33,313 nucleotides of DNA, from assembly GCA_964590515.1 (NCBI GenBank), contig CAZPZD010000026.1, positions 1 through 33,313 on the forward strand, in the 5' to 3' direction. The translations under genes were made by a program, and so were the position numbers. The notes below the pieces were generated by a model, which searched no databases, was not told where the DNA came from, and saw nothing but the letters and a program-made list of their open reading frames with translations. This document shows, in pieces, positions 23,482 through 32,000 of the stretch. Positions within the stretch are counted from its first letter, which is position 1, and each line of letters opens with the position of its first letter. This DNA comes from JADFRG01 sp964590515. Lineage in GTDB: Bacteria > Chloroflexota > Anaerolineae > Anaerolineales > E44-bin32.

Positions 23482-24549
23482 ATGAGCGACCAGGAAGTGG
23501 TCAAGCCATTTCGCCTGACCGCCCTGTCCTCCTGCGCGGGTTGAGCGTCTAAGCTCCCCGCGGAGACGCTGGCGCAGGTTCTGCGACCCATCCAGGAGGT
23601 GTTCGGCGCCGATCCACCCCCCGATCTGCTGGTCGGGCTGGCGGCTCCGGATGATGCCGCCGTCTGGCGGATTGATGAGACGCGCCTGCTGGTCGTGACG
23701 ACGGACTTCTTTACTCCGATCGTGGATGACCCATATGCCTTCGGAGCGATCGCGGCAGCCAATGCGCTCTCCGACCTGTATGCCATGGGAGCGACACCCT
23801 TCCTGGCGCTCAATATCGCGGCGATGCCGGTCGATCTGGATCCGGCGATCGTGCGGGAGATCCTGCGCGGCGGGGCCGAAAAGGTAAAGGAAGCCGGGGC
23901 GGTCATCGGCGGCGGGCACTCGGTCCAAGACCGGGAGCCGAAGTATGGGTTGGTGGCGCTTGGGATGGCGGAGCCCGCTTCGCTTTTCACCAAAGGTCTG
24001 GCCAGCCCGGGCGATGCGCTGGTGCTTACCAAACCCCTGGGTACCGGGGTTACCACCACAGCGCTGATCCGGGATCGGGGATCGGCGGTGCACGGGGCCG
24101 AAGCGATCGACTGGATGGTTCGATTGAACGAGCCCGCCGCGCGGCTGGCGAAGGAGCTGGGGGTGCGAGCGGTCACCGACATTACCGGGTTCGGCCTGCT
24201 CGGCCATGGTCTGGAAATGGCAGAGGCCTCCCGGCTCGGCCTATCGATTGAGCTTGGGGAAGTGCCGTTCTTCTCTGGCGCTCGGGAGTATGCCGAGATG
24301 GGGACTTTTCCCTCCGGGAGCCGGGACAATGCCCGCTACTTTGGGGATCGGGTGCGGTTCGACGAGCAGGTAGGCGCCGCAGATCGAATGCTGCTGTTCG
24401 ACGCCCAAACTTCAGGAGGATTGTTACTTGCGGTGTCGCCGTCGAAGTTGGATGATTTTCTCAGGCGCGCCGAGCGGATCCATCAACCGGCCTGGGTGAT
24501 CGGCCGGGCACAGGCGGGTAGCGGTATCGAGGTCAAGTCGGGGCGCTAG
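23482..24549 (+). CDS. selD: selenophosphate synthase, itself a selenoprotein (in-frame UGA at codon 21)
   Basis: SelD makes selenophosphate from selenide and ATP, the selenium donor for selenocysteine and selenouridine. A reading that stops at TGA would start at 23599 and lose the catalytic N-terminus. Starting at ATG 23482, behind an AGAGGTG site, the frame reads through TGA 23542-23544 and joins the rest in phase: 355 residues, the usual length. Around the UGA it reads CAGUASKLP. U21 and K24 align with the catalytic Cys17 and Lys20 of E. coli SelD, and many SelD proteins have selenocysteine there. Later motifs fit: DDAAVWRIDE, DVLTKPLGTG-like VLTKPLGTG, DITGFGLLGH and QTSGGLL. A hairpin follows the UGA directly. 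selA, selB and selC must lie elsewhere. Confidence 0.92.
23542..23570 (+). promoter_or_regulatory. candidate bacterial SECIS hairpin in selD
   Basis: From the last base of the UGA, AGCGTCT (23544-23550) pairs perfectly with AGACGCT (23564-23570) around a 13-base loop. An inner alternative, CTCC/GGAG, is possible. Bacterial SECIS elements lie immediately after the UGA inside the coding region, as here. Loop bases match no single consensus, so the assignment rests on position. Confidence 0.6.
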
Positions 24550-24587
24550 GGTCGTCCAAGAGCAATGCAAGCCTAACGGGAGGGAGC

Positions 24588-25511
24588 ATGCGGAAAGTAA
24601 CGATCGTCGGCGCCGGCCAGACCGGAGCCACCACAGCCCACTGGTTGGCCGAGCGCGAGCTGGCCGACCTGGTGCTGGTAGACATCGTGGAAGGGATGCC
24701 GCAAGGCAAGGCGCTCGATCTGAGTCAGGCGATGCCGGTGGTCGACTCAGACGTCGGGGTGGTGGGGACCAACGATTACGCGGCGACCGCCGGGTCCGAC
24801 ATTATCGTGATCACCGCCGGGCTGCCCCGGAAGCCGGGCATGAGCCGGGACGATTTGCTGGAGGCCAACCGGGCGATCGTGCGCGACGCGGTGGAGGGCA
24901 CCCTGCCGCTATCGCCGCAGGCCATTCTGATCATCCTGACCAATCCCCTCGACGCCATGGCTTACCTGGCTATGAAGGTTGGGGGGCTGTCCCGCGAGCG
25001 GGTGATCGGCCAGGCCGGGATTCTAGACTCGGCCCGCATGCGCTCGTTCGTTGCCCGAGAGCTGGGAACCAGCGTCCGGAACGTGCACTGCTACGTGCTG
25101 GGAGGCCATGGCGACGACATGGTTCCGCTGGTCCGCCACTCCAATGTGGCCGGGGTACCGTTGGATAAGATCCTGAGTCCGGCCAAATTGAGCGCGATTG
25201 TCGAGCGGACCCGCAAGGGAGGCGGTGAGATCGTCGGGTTGCTGAAGACCGGCAGCGCCTTCTATGCCCCTTCGGCCGCGCTGGCCCAGATGGTCGAAGC
25301 TATTCTGCGCGACCGACACCTGGTCGTTCCGGCATCGGTCTACCTGGAGGGAGAGTACGGACAGCGAGGGATATTCTTCGGGGTTCCGGTGCAGTTGGGG
25401 GCCAAGGGCTTGGAGAAGGTGATCGAGTACGAGCTCACCGACTCAGAACGTCAAGCGTTGGCGGCCTCCGCCGGGCGGGTGCGGGAGACGATCGAGGCGC
25501 TCAAGCTGTAG
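24588..25511 (+). CDS. mdh: malate dehydrogenase (LDH-like type)
   Basis: NAD-dependent interconversion of malate and oxaloacetate in the TCA cycle. The 307 residues have the dinucleotide motif GAGQTG near the start and an Asp (LVDIVEG) expected for NAD preference. The loop AGLPRKPGMSRDDLLEAN has the Arg-Lys-Pro-Gly-Met-Ser-Arg sequence that marks malate rather than lactate dehydrogenase. LTNPLDAMAYLAMK and the catalytic GGHGDDMVPL histidine block follow. The start ATG follows GGGAGGG closely. It sits 38 bases after selD, and no separate promoter was noticed, so it may be cotranscribed with selD. The gene end is only 13 bases from the end of the convergent LysM gene. Confidence 0.95.
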   Translation: MRKVTIVGAGQTGATTAHWLAERELADLVLVDIVEGMPQGKALDLSQAMPVVDSDVGVVGTNDYAATAGSDIIVITAGLPRKPGMSRDDLLEANRAIVRDAVEGTLPLSPQAILIILTNPLDAMAYLAMKVGGLSRERVIGQAGILDSARMRSFVARELGTSVRNVHCYVLGGHGDDMVPLVRHSNVAGVPLDKILSPAKLSAIVERTRKGGGEIVGLLKTGSAFYAPSAALAQMVEAILRDRHLVVPASVYLEGEYGQRGIFFGVPVQLGAKGLEKVIEYELTDSERQALAASAGRVRETIEALKL

Positions 25512-25524
25512 CGGGCAGAGCTGG

Positions 25525-26658
25525 CTACGGAGTCGCGGTCGCGGCTATGGCCGCGCCAGACCAGGTGAACACCCGCTGTAGGCTGGAGGCGCCGGCTGAA
25601 ACGTATCGGGGTTCCCCGGCAGGGGAGGTTCCGCTTAGGCGCACCGTGTCAATCCACCAGCGCATGACATGCGGGGCGGAGCCCGCGGGCCGGAAGCTGG
25701 TCGGGATGATGTACTTGGTGTCGGTCACGTAGTCGATCAGGCTCTGGTTCCCCGACCCCAGGATTGTCTCGGTTACATCGACCACCGTGATTCGATAGAA
25801 TTCGCCCTCCCGCAGGGTGGCCACTCCGGCCCATTGTAGGCTGACGGTATCGCTCGCCAGGTCAAAACCTTCCCCGTCCCGCGGCAGGAGCAGGTTTGCG
25901 GCTGGATAGGGCGGCGGCAGGGTGGGCGTCGGGGTTGCACCCCCGACCGAGAGCCGATCGCACAGTGGGATGATCAACCGCTGACCCGCGAAGACGGTGT
26001 CGCCAACCAGTCCGTTGTAGTCCTTGATCGATTGCACAGCCACGTTGTAGTTCTGGGCGATGCCGAACAGGGTGTCGTTGGCCGCGACCGTATAGTTTTC
26101 CTTTGGGCAGGCGGCATCGGTCGCTTCGGCGGCCGAAAGCGTCGCCGATGGCTCCGGAGTGTTGGTCGGGGTGGGATACGGGACCAGGATCTCCTGGCCG
26201 ACCGAGAGCAGACAAGAGGTGCCCAGGTTATTCCGCTCGATGATCGTACGGACCGCCACATCAAAAAAGAAAGCGATGCCGCCGCAGGTATCATTCTCGA
26301 CGACGGTGTAACGGAGCGGGGGCCGGGGGGTCGAGGTCGGGATCGGGGTCGGGCTCGGGCTGGGACTGGGGGTGAGGGACTGGGTGGGCGAGGGGCTGGG
26401 GGATCCAGTCGGGGTCCGCTGTGCGCCGGAAGGCAGGATCAAGCGGTCGGCGGCGTAGGTCAATCCGGCCGCGACCAGGCTGATCGCAGCCACAAGGCCG
26501 AGCGCCACCCGGGTGTCCAACCGAACCTCGCGGCGAGCGGCCCGAGTAGGGGTCCCGCCGCGGCGGGCAATGACCGTCCCGCAGACCTGGCAGCGGGTAA
26601 CCCCCTCGGCCAGCCGGGTCCCGCAGGTCGGACACAGAATAACTGACTTCTCAGCCAC
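25525..26658 (-). CDS. zinc-ribbon, membrane-anchored double-LysM protein
   Basis: A 377-residue protein with a mixed architecture. It has an N-terminal zinc ribbon (CPTC and CQVC, residues 9-26), a membrane helix (about 50-70), a Ser/Pro/Thr linker, a first LysM domain (RYTVVENDTCGGIAFFF to GQEILVPYP), a Thr/Pro spacer, a second LysM (NYTVAANDTLFGIAQNY to GQRLIIPLC) and a C-terminal beta-rich region. LysM domains bind peptidoglycan or chitin-like sugars. The zinc ribbon would stay in the cytoplasm. The start is GTG 26658, and the 8 bases GTGGCTGA are shared with the end of the HD gene, so its translation is coupled to that gene. Its role is unknown. Confidence 0.85.
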   Translation of the reverse strand: MAEKSVILCPTCGTRLAEGVTRCQVCGTVIARRGGTPTRAARREVRLDTRVALGLVAAISLVAAGLTYAADRLILPSGAQRTPTGSPSPSPTQSLTPSPSPSPTPIPTSTPRPPLRYTVVENDTCGGIAFFFDVAVRTIIERNNLGTSCLLSVGQEILVPYPTPTNTPEPSATLSAAEATDAACPKENYTVAANDTLFGIAQNYNVAVQSIKDYNGLVGDTVFAGQRLIIPLCDRLSVGGATPTPTLPPPYPAANLLLPRDGEGFDLASDTVSLQWAGVATLREGEFYRITVVDVTETILGSGNQSLIDYVTDTKYIIPTSFRPAGSAPHVMRWWIDTVRLSGTSPAGEPRYVSAGASSLQRVFTWSGAAIAATATP

Positions 26659-27214
26659 TGCCGTCCAATCCGAGCTCCGGCGCGATCCGCTGCATAGAGC
26701 TCAGCACGTTCCCGACGTGCTCCCAGAGCTCGACCCCCAGCGCGTCGGCGCCCGCCACGATATCGTCTCGCAGTACATTGGCCGCAAACCGGCTGTCCTT
26801 CCACTTCTTTCGGACGGACGGAACCGCAACGTCCAGGATCGAACGGGAGGGACGAACCAAGGCCGTCGCGGTGATCAAGCCGGTGATCTCATCGCAGGCG
26901 AACAGCGCCCGCTGCATCCGGGTCGTCCGCGGAATTCCGCTGTGATTGGCATGGCTCAGGATGCACTGAACGATCTCCTCGGGAACGCCTTGTTCGCGCA
27001 GGATCGGCGCCCCGTCCTGCGGATGTTGTTCGAGGGTCGGGTGAATCTCCCAGTCGAAATCGTGCAGCAGACCGGCGAGCGTCCAAACCTCCGGATCCTC
27101 GCCATAGCGAACTGCGTAGTCCTGCATCGCAGCCGCCACGGCCAGCATGTGACGCTGGAGGCCCTGGTTCTTAACGAACTCCTGCATCAGGCTGAGCGCT
27201 TCAGCTTGGTCCAC
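26651..27214 (-). CDS. HD-domain metal-dependent phosphohydrolase
   Basis: A 187-residue soluble protein of the HD superfamily. Metal ligands are visible: H22 (QRHMLAV), H51-D52 (LLHDFDWE), further histidines in EQHPQDG and LSHANHSG, and an Asp in ACDEITGL. The family hydrolyses phosphate esters; the substrate is not predictable. The frame is open to 27295, but GTG 27214 is preferred. It starts at the normal N-terminus (MDQAEALSLMQEF), and a TACAAT with extended -10 lies 25 bases upstream, placing the RNA start downstream of earlier in-frame starts. It overlaps the LysM gene by 8 bases. Confidence 0.85.
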   Translation of the reverse strand: MDQAEALSLMQEFVKNQGLQRHMLAVAAAMQDYAVRYGEDPEVWTLAGLLHDFDWEIHPTLEQHPQDGAPILREQGVPEEIVQCILSHANHSGIPRTTRMQRALFACDEITGLITATALVRPSRSILDVAVPSVRKKWKDSRFAANVLRDDIVAGADALGVELWEHVGNVLSSMQRIAPELGLDGSG

Positions 27215-27239
27215 GGCAGCACCGGCGGAGCACCGCCGC

Positions 27240-27248
27240 ATTGTACCA
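27240..27248 (-). promoter_or_regulatory. extended -10 promoter of the HD-LysM operon
   Basis: On the minus strand TGG stands directly before TACAAT (27245-27240). No clear -35 is present. The leader would be about 19 bases and can form a GC-rich hairpin. Confidence 0.4.
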
Positions 27249-27300
27249 GAGCGGTCATGCTGATCCCCCAAAAGGCGGATACGCCTGCCAAACATCTTAT

Positions 27301-27309
27301 TGATATAAT
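27301..27309 (+). promoter_or_regulatory. extended -10 promoter of the gntR-kor operon
   Basis: TGA directly before a perfect TATAAT (27304-27309), ending 7 bases before the ATG at 27317. The mRNA should be leaderless. An earlier in-frame ATG at 27308 lies inside the -10 and cannot be used by this promoter. Confidence 0.65.
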
Positions 27310-27316
27310 GAATCCT

Positions 27317-28051
27317 ATGATTAACCAGGCAGCATCCCGGTTCGACTTCTCAGCCTCGGAATTCATGCACTACCTGATCGCGCTGGAGGCTGAGCCGGGC
27401 ACCCGGCTACCCCCGATCAGCGAACTCGCCCAGGAGCTCGGGATCAGTTCCGGGAAGCTGCGGGAGCAATTGGAGGTTGCCCGCGAATTGGGACTTGTGG
27501 AAGTCCGCCCCAAGACCGGAATCCGAGTCCGGGGATACTCGTTTTATCCGACCGTGCGTACCAGCCTGCGATTTGCCCTCGCCCTGGATCCCGCTTATTT
27601 CGACCAGTTCAGCCAGCTGCGGAATCAGGTCGAGGCCGCGTTCTGGTACGAGGCAGTTGCCCTGCTCAGCGAGGCGGACAAAGAAGGGCTGCGGCAGCTC
27701 ATGGCACGGGCCTGGGCCAAGTTGGAAGGCGAGCCCATCCAGATCCCGCACCTCGAACACCGGGAGCTGCACCTCACCATCTACTCGCGCCTCGAGAATG
27801 CCTTTGTGACCGGGTTGCTGGAGGCCTACTGGGACGCCTACGAGGCGATCGGGCTCAACCTCTACGAGGACTACTCCTACTTGAGGCAGGTCTGGACGTA
27901 TCACGGCCAGATTGTCGACGCTATCCTCACTGGCGATGCGGAAGCCGGCCACCGGGCGCTCGTAGAGCACACCGCCCTCTTGCGCAGCCGGCCCAAACCG
28001 CTGCTCTTCCCGAACGGGCCGGGCCCACGGCGGGGAAGGAGGGAGACGTGA
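27317..28051 (+). CDS. GntR-family regulator with FCD-type effector domain
   Basis: A 244-residue regulator: an N-terminal winged helix (about 15-75; LPPISELAQELGISSGKLREQLEVARELGLVEV condensed across this span) and an all-helical FCD-like domain (about 90-235) with conserved acid and His positions (HRELHLTIY, YHGQIVDAILTGDAEAGHRALVEH). FadR/FCD regulators bind small carboxylic acids, often through a metal. The gene overlaps korA by 4 bases (GTGA), so the regulator is the first gene of the operon it probably controls; the effector may be a 2-oxo acid or related metabolite, which is inference. The start ATG 27317 is fixed by the promoter immediately before it. The C-terminus is Pro/Arg-rich and variable. 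Confidence 0.87.
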   Translation: MINQAASRFDFSASEFMHYLIALEAEPGTRLPPISELAQELGISSGKLREQLEVARELGLVEVRPKTGIRVRGYSFYPTVRTSLRFALALDPAYFDQFSQLRNQVEAAFWYEAVALLSEADKEGLRQLMARAWAKLEGEPIQIPHLEHRELHLTIYSRLENAFVTGLLEAYWDAYEAIGLNLYEDYSYLRQVWTYHGQIVDAILTGDAEAGHRALVEHTALLRSRPKPLLFPNGPGPRRGRRET

Positions 28052-29871
28052 GCGAGGTCCTTGGCCTAGCAATGCCGACTGCAGTCGGAGAGGTGGTCAA
28101 CGATTTCTCGATGGTGGTGGCGACCGCGAACGGCTCGGGCAGCCAGACTTCCAATTTGGCCCTCGTGCGGGCTTTGTTCCGAATGGGCATTCCAGTGAGT
28201 GGGAAGAACCTGTTCCCTTCGAACATTCAGGGACTGCCCACCTGGTACACGATCCGGGTCAGCAGCTCGGCCCATACCGCCCGCCGCGACGCGGTCGAGA
28301 TCCTGGTCGCGATGAACGCGCCGACCTTTGCCGAAGATCTGGCCGGCCTGGCGCCTGGGGGCGCCTGCTTCTACGCCGACGATCTGCGGCTTCCGATGCG
28401 GCGGGAAGACATCGTGTTCTATCCGATGCCGATCAAAGAGCTTGTAAAGCAGGCCAACCCGCCGAAGGATCTGAAAGATTACCTCGCCAACATGGGATAT
28501 GTCGGCATCGTCGCGCAGCTACTGGGGATCGAGTTGGAGGCTGTGCGCGGGGCGGTGGACACCCACTTCGGCGGCCGCCAGAAGCCGATCGAAATGAACA
28601 TGGGCATGGTCAATCGGGCGGCTGAGTGGGCGGAGCATAACCTGGAAAAGCGGGACCCTTACCGGGTTGCCCGCGACCAGCAGACCGAGGGGAAGATCCT
28701 CATCGAGGGCAACACCGCCGGGGCGCTCGGTGCGATCTATGGCGGGGTGAGCTTCGCCTCCTGGTATCCGATTACCCCGGCTTCCAGCTTCGCCGATGCG
28801 GTCCGCGAGTATCTGCCCAAACTTCGATCGGACGGCCACAACGGGAAGCATCCCTTCGCGGTCATCCAGGCGGAGGACGAAATCTCTGCGATCGGGATGG
28901 CGGTCGGTGCAGGCTGGGCAGGTGCCCGGGCGATGACCTCCACGTCGGGTCCGGGAATCTCGCTGATGGCCGAGTTCGTTGGGCTGGCGTTCTTCGCCGA
29001 GATTCCGATTGTCATTTGGGACATTCAGCGGATGGGTCCCAGCACCGGCCTCCCGACTCGGACCTCGCAGGGCGATGTGCTCTTCGTCCGCTACCTTGGT
29101 CACGGGGACACGAAGAACGTGATTCTGCTCCCAGGCTCGGTCGCCGAATGCTTCGAGTTTGGCTGGAGGGCGTTCGATATTGCAGAGCGGCTGCAGACCC
29201 CGGTATTCGTGCTGAGCGATCTCGACCTGGGGATGAACCTCTGGATGTCGGATCCATTTGAATACCCCGATACGCCGATGGATCGGGGAAAGGTACTGAG
29301 CGAAGCCGATCTGGAGCGGCTGGGACAATTCGCCCGCTACCGAGACGTCGACGGCGACGGCATTCCCTACCGAACCTTACCAGGCAACAAGCATCCCCTG
29401 GCAGCCTGGTTAGCCCGCGGCACTGGTCACAATGAACAGGCCGGCTACAGCGAGCGTCCGGACGACTGGGAAAAGAATCTCACTCGACTGATGCACAAGG
29501 CCGAAACCGCTCGCCAGTTTGTTCCCCGCCCGGTACAGTCGGGGTCGGGAACCGAAAAGATCGGATTGATCTACTACGGATCGACCGACCCGGCGGTCCA
29601 GGAAGCGCTCGAACGGATGGAGCAGGGCGGCCTGCGGCTGGACGCCTTGAGACTGCGGGCGGTGCCCTTCACCGGCGAGGTGAAGGAATTCATTCGCACT
29701 CACGACGTCGTGTACGTACTGGAGATGAACCACGACGGCCAGATGCATAAGCTACTCCAGCTCGAAGTACCCGAGTTCGCAACCCGGCTGCGATCCGTAA
29801 CCCACAACAACGGGATCCCGCTGACGGCCCGTTGGATTGCCACCGCCGTGCAAACCGCGGAGGAGGACTGA
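28048..29871 (+). CDS. korA: 2-oxoacid:ferredoxin oxidoreductase, fused gamma-alpha subunit
   Basis: Together with KorB this enzyme oxidatively decarboxylates a 2-oxo acid (probably 2-oxoglutarate) to the acyl-CoA, reducing ferredoxin. The 607 residues contain a gamma domain (about 15-195, with GSGSQTSNLALVRAL and GLPTWYTIRVS) fused to an alpha subunit (about 215-605, with GNTAGALGAIYGG, YPITPASS, QAEDEISAIGMAVGA, TSTSGPGISLM and GPSTGLPTRTSQGD). The GTG start at 28048 follows GGAAGGAGGGAGAC. This two-subunit form without a ferredoxin subunit is known from aerobes such as mycobacteria and halophiles. It lies between gntR and korB with overlap or near overlap on both sides. The pyruvate versus oxoglutarate choice is not proven by sequence. 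Confidence 0.93.
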   Translation: MSEVLGLAMPTAVGEVVNDFSMVVATANGSGSQTSNLALVRALFRMGIPVSGKNLFPSNIQGLPTWYTIRVSSSAHTARRDAVEILVAMNAPTFAEDLAGLAPGGACFYADDLRLPMRREDIVFYPMPIKELVKQANPPKDLKDYLANMGYVGIVAQLLGIELEAVRGAVDTHFGGRQKPIEMNMGMVNRAAEWAEHNLEKRDPYRVARDQQTEGKILIEGNTAGALGAIYGGVSFASWYPITPASSFADAVREYLPKLRSDGHNGKHPFAVIQAEDEISAIGMAVGAGWAGARAMTSTSGPGISLMAEFVGLAFFAEIPIVIWDIQRMGPSTGLPTRTSQGDVLFVRYLGHGDTKNVILLPGSVAECFEFGWRAFDIAERLQTPVFVLSDLDLGMNLWMSDPFEYPDTPMDRGKVLSEADLERLGQFARYRDVDGDGIPYRTLPGNKHPLAAWLARGTGHNEQAGYSERPDDWEKNLTRLMHKAETARQFVPRPVQSGSGTEKIGLIYYGSTDPAVQEALERMEQGGLRLDALRLRAVPFTGEVKEFIRTHDVVYVLEMNHDGQMHKLLQLEVPEFATRLRSVTHNNGIPLTARWIATAVQTAEED

Positions 29872-29872
29872 C

Positions 29873-30916
29873 ATGGTTGCACCAGTCGAGACCCGCAAAC
29901 TGAAGGTCAACCTGGCCGGACTCACAAAGTCCGATTACACGGGGAACCCCACCACTCTGTGCGCCGGATGCGGCCACAACGCCATTTCGAGCCAGATCGT
30001 AAGCGCGGCCTATGAGCTCTCGATCCAGCCGCACGAGATCATCAAGCTGTCCGGGATCGGATGTTCAAGCAAGAGCCCGGCCTATTTCCTGGGCCGGTCG
30101 CACGGCTTCAACAGCCTGCACGGCCGGATGCCCTCACTGGCGACTGGTGCCCTGGTCGCCAATCGAACCTTGAAGGCGATTGGGGTAAGCGGGGATGGCG
30201 ACACGGCCAGCATCGGCATGGGCCAGTTCATCCACATGCTCCGCCGGAACGTGCCTATGGTCTATATCATCGAGAACAACGGCGTTTACGGGTTGACCAA
30301 GGGCCAATTTTCGGCAACCGCCGACAAGAATCAAGAGTTGAAATACGCCGGGTTGAATCCGTTCATGCCGGTCGACATTGCTTTGGAAGCGATTGCCGCC
30401 AACTGCGGATTTGTCGCTCGCTCCTTCGCCGGTGACCCAAAGCAGGTCACGGAACTTATCAAGGCCGCCCTGAGTTTCGAAGGTACCGCGGTCTTGGACA
30501 TCATCAGTCCCTGCGTGACGTTCAATAACCGGGATGAATCGACCAAGAGCTACGGCTGGGGACGCGATCACCAGGAACCGCTCCACGATGTGACCTTCGT
30601 GCCCAAATACGAGGAGATCCAGGTCGAGTATGAACCGGGAGAGACGACCGAAGTCCGGCTTCACGACGGATCAATCCTGATCTTGAAGAAGCTCGAACGG
30701 GACTACGATCCGACCAATCGGCTGGCCGCGATTCAACTGCTGGAGGATGCCCGGGCTAAGCAGGTCCTCGCCACCGGCCTGATTTACTACAGCGTCGATC
30801 AGGCCAGCCTGCAGGACTCCGAAGGACTGATTGAGCGGCCGCTCGCCGAGCTGCAGGAAGCTGAACTGCGGCCCACCCTGGGAAGCCTCGAGGGGGTCAT
30901 GGCTGATTTCCGCTGA
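29873..30916 (+). CDS. korB: 2-oxoacid:ferredoxin oxidoreductase, beta subunit
   Basis: The thiamine diphosphate-binding subunit partnering KorA. The 347 residues include LCAGCGHNA and GIGCSS, two of the sites that ligate the [4Fe-4S] cluster, with a further cysteine in IISPCVTF. The TPP motif starts GDGDTAS (about 107) and ends IIENN, with the usual spacing. GVYGLTKGQFS follows. A C-terminal extension (YEPGETTEVRLHDGS onward) is typical of KorB. The ATG at 29873 follows GAGGAGG by 6 bases and lies one base after the korA stop. Both subunits would be made together in the cytoplasm. Confidence 0.94.
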   Translation: MVAPVETRKLKVNLAGLTKSDYTGNPTTLCAGCGHNAISSQIVSAAYELSIQPHEIIKLSGIGCSSKSPAYFLGRSHGFNSLHGRMPSLATGALVANRTLKAIGVSGDGDTASIGMGQFIHMLRRNVPMVYIIENNGVYGLTKGQFSATADKNQELKYAGLNPFMPVDIALEAIAANCGFVARSFAGDPKQVTELIKAALSFEGTAVLDIISPCVTFNNRDESTKSYGWGRDHQEPLHDVTFVPKYEEIQVEYEPGETTEVRLHDGSILILKKLERDYDPTNRLAAIQLLEDARAKQVLATGLIYYSVDQASLQDSEGLIERPLAELQEAELRPTLGSLEGVMADFR

Positions 30917-30926
30917 GCGAACAACA

Positions 30927-32000
30927 TTGCAAAACGGGAAGAAATCAACCAGCGTGATTGGGCGGGCGATCGCCTTGCTGCTCGGGTTGGCCTTCGTGGT
31001 CAGCCTGCCGCTTTCTATCCTGGCGCTGGCCTGGGGCAGGGTGTTGTTCTCGCCAGAGCAGATAACGGATATCCTGGCTTCGGAGCTGGTTGACAGCGGT
31101 GCCTTGCAGCGTGCAGCGGTCGAAGCGTTCTTGCAGCGGAGCGGTCCGGAGGGTGACCCGAATCCCGAGGCCGGATCGCTCGACTTCCTAGACCGCCAGG
31201 AGCTCAACCGGCTGGTTGAGACCCTCTTCCCACCCGAGTGGGCTCACGATCAGATGCGAGCCAACGTTGAGATCCTGTACGCCTGGATCGACAGCGATCT
31301 GGCTCAACCGGCCTTCCGGCTTGACATCCAGCCGCTGAAAGACCGCCTGGAGGCAGGCGGGGCGCAGGAGCTGGTGACGGTAATCGTGGACTCGTGGCCG
31401 GTTTGCAGCGTGGAGCAGATACAGCAGCTCGAACGGGAAGTGGCTGTCGGCGGTGAGCTGCCTTCCATCGCCTGCGAGCCACCGGAGCCCCTACGCAGCC
31501 GTCTGGTCAATTCAGCCACCGAATTGCTGCTCGATCGGTCCAAGAGCCTGCCGTCAAGCAATCCGATCGGTGGCCAGGGGTTAGCGATCGAAGAACAGCA
31601 GGGGTTGTCCCAGCTCAAGCGGGGGCTGAGATTCCTCCGAGAATTGTCCGACGTGGGATGGATGCTGCCGACCTCCTCGCTTGGACTGATCGTCGCGCTC
31701 GCGGTGCGCTCCTGGCCGGCGCTGCTGCGCTGGTGGGGGGCTCCACTCAGCGGGGCGGGACTGTCCAGTTTCATTACGCTGATCATCAGCCGAGGCGTCA
31801 TTGATCAAGCTCGAGCCAGCGCAAGCTTGGGACCGGTTTCCGGGGGTTTCTTCGAGCCAATTCTCAATAACGTGATCGACCAGCTGCTCGACATCGTCGG
31901 CGGCCGGATGTTTGGGATGGCCTTGCTGCTTACGGTAGTGGGCCTGGCCCTGCTGCTGACCGGCCTTTGGCTCGGGCGGCGAGCTAGGTCAGCAGGCTGA
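30927..32000 (+). CDS. membrane protein of unknown function
   Basis: A protein of about 357 residues. A short basic start is followed by a strong hydrophobic helix (RAIALLLGLAFVVSLPLSILALAW), then a long extracytoplasmic part (about 45-235) rich in Glu, Leu and Pro with two cysteines (PVCSVEQ, SIACEPP) that could form a disulfide. The C-terminal third has further hydrophobic segments (SSLGLIVALAV, AGLSSFITLIIS) and a last helix ending in RRARSAG. No family was recognised. The start is uncertain: TTG 30927 or GTG 30954, neither with a good ribosome site. It follows korB by 10 bases and may share its transcript. Its end overlaps the convergent argF by 17 bases. Confidence 0.78.
   Translation: MQNGKKSTSVIGRAIALLLGLAFVVSLPLSILALAWGRVLFSPEQITDILASELVDSGALQRAAVEAFLQRSGPEGDPNPEAGSLDFLDRQELNRLVETLFPPEWAHDQMRANVEILYAWIDSDLAQPAFRLDIQPLKDRLEAGGAQELVTVIVDSWPVCSVEQIQQLEREVAVGGELPSIACEPPEPLRSRLVNSATELLLDRSKSLPSSNPIGGQGLAIEEQQGLSQLKRGLRFLRELSDVGWMLPTSSLGLIVALAVRSWPALLRWWGAPLSGAGLSSFITLIISRGVIDQARASASLGPVSGGFFEPILNNVIDQLLDIVGGRMFGMALLLTVVGLALLLTGLWLGRRARSAG

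Noticed and set aside
23599..24549. selD starting at 23599
   Set aside because: This start lacks the catalytic loop and comes only from treating the in-frame UGA as a stop; the upstream ATG has a ribosome site and conserved sequence.
26032..26646. Plus-strand frame of 204 codons
   Set aside because: Antisense to the Thr/Pro-rich LysM gene; composition is Gly/Arg low complexity produced by that linker.
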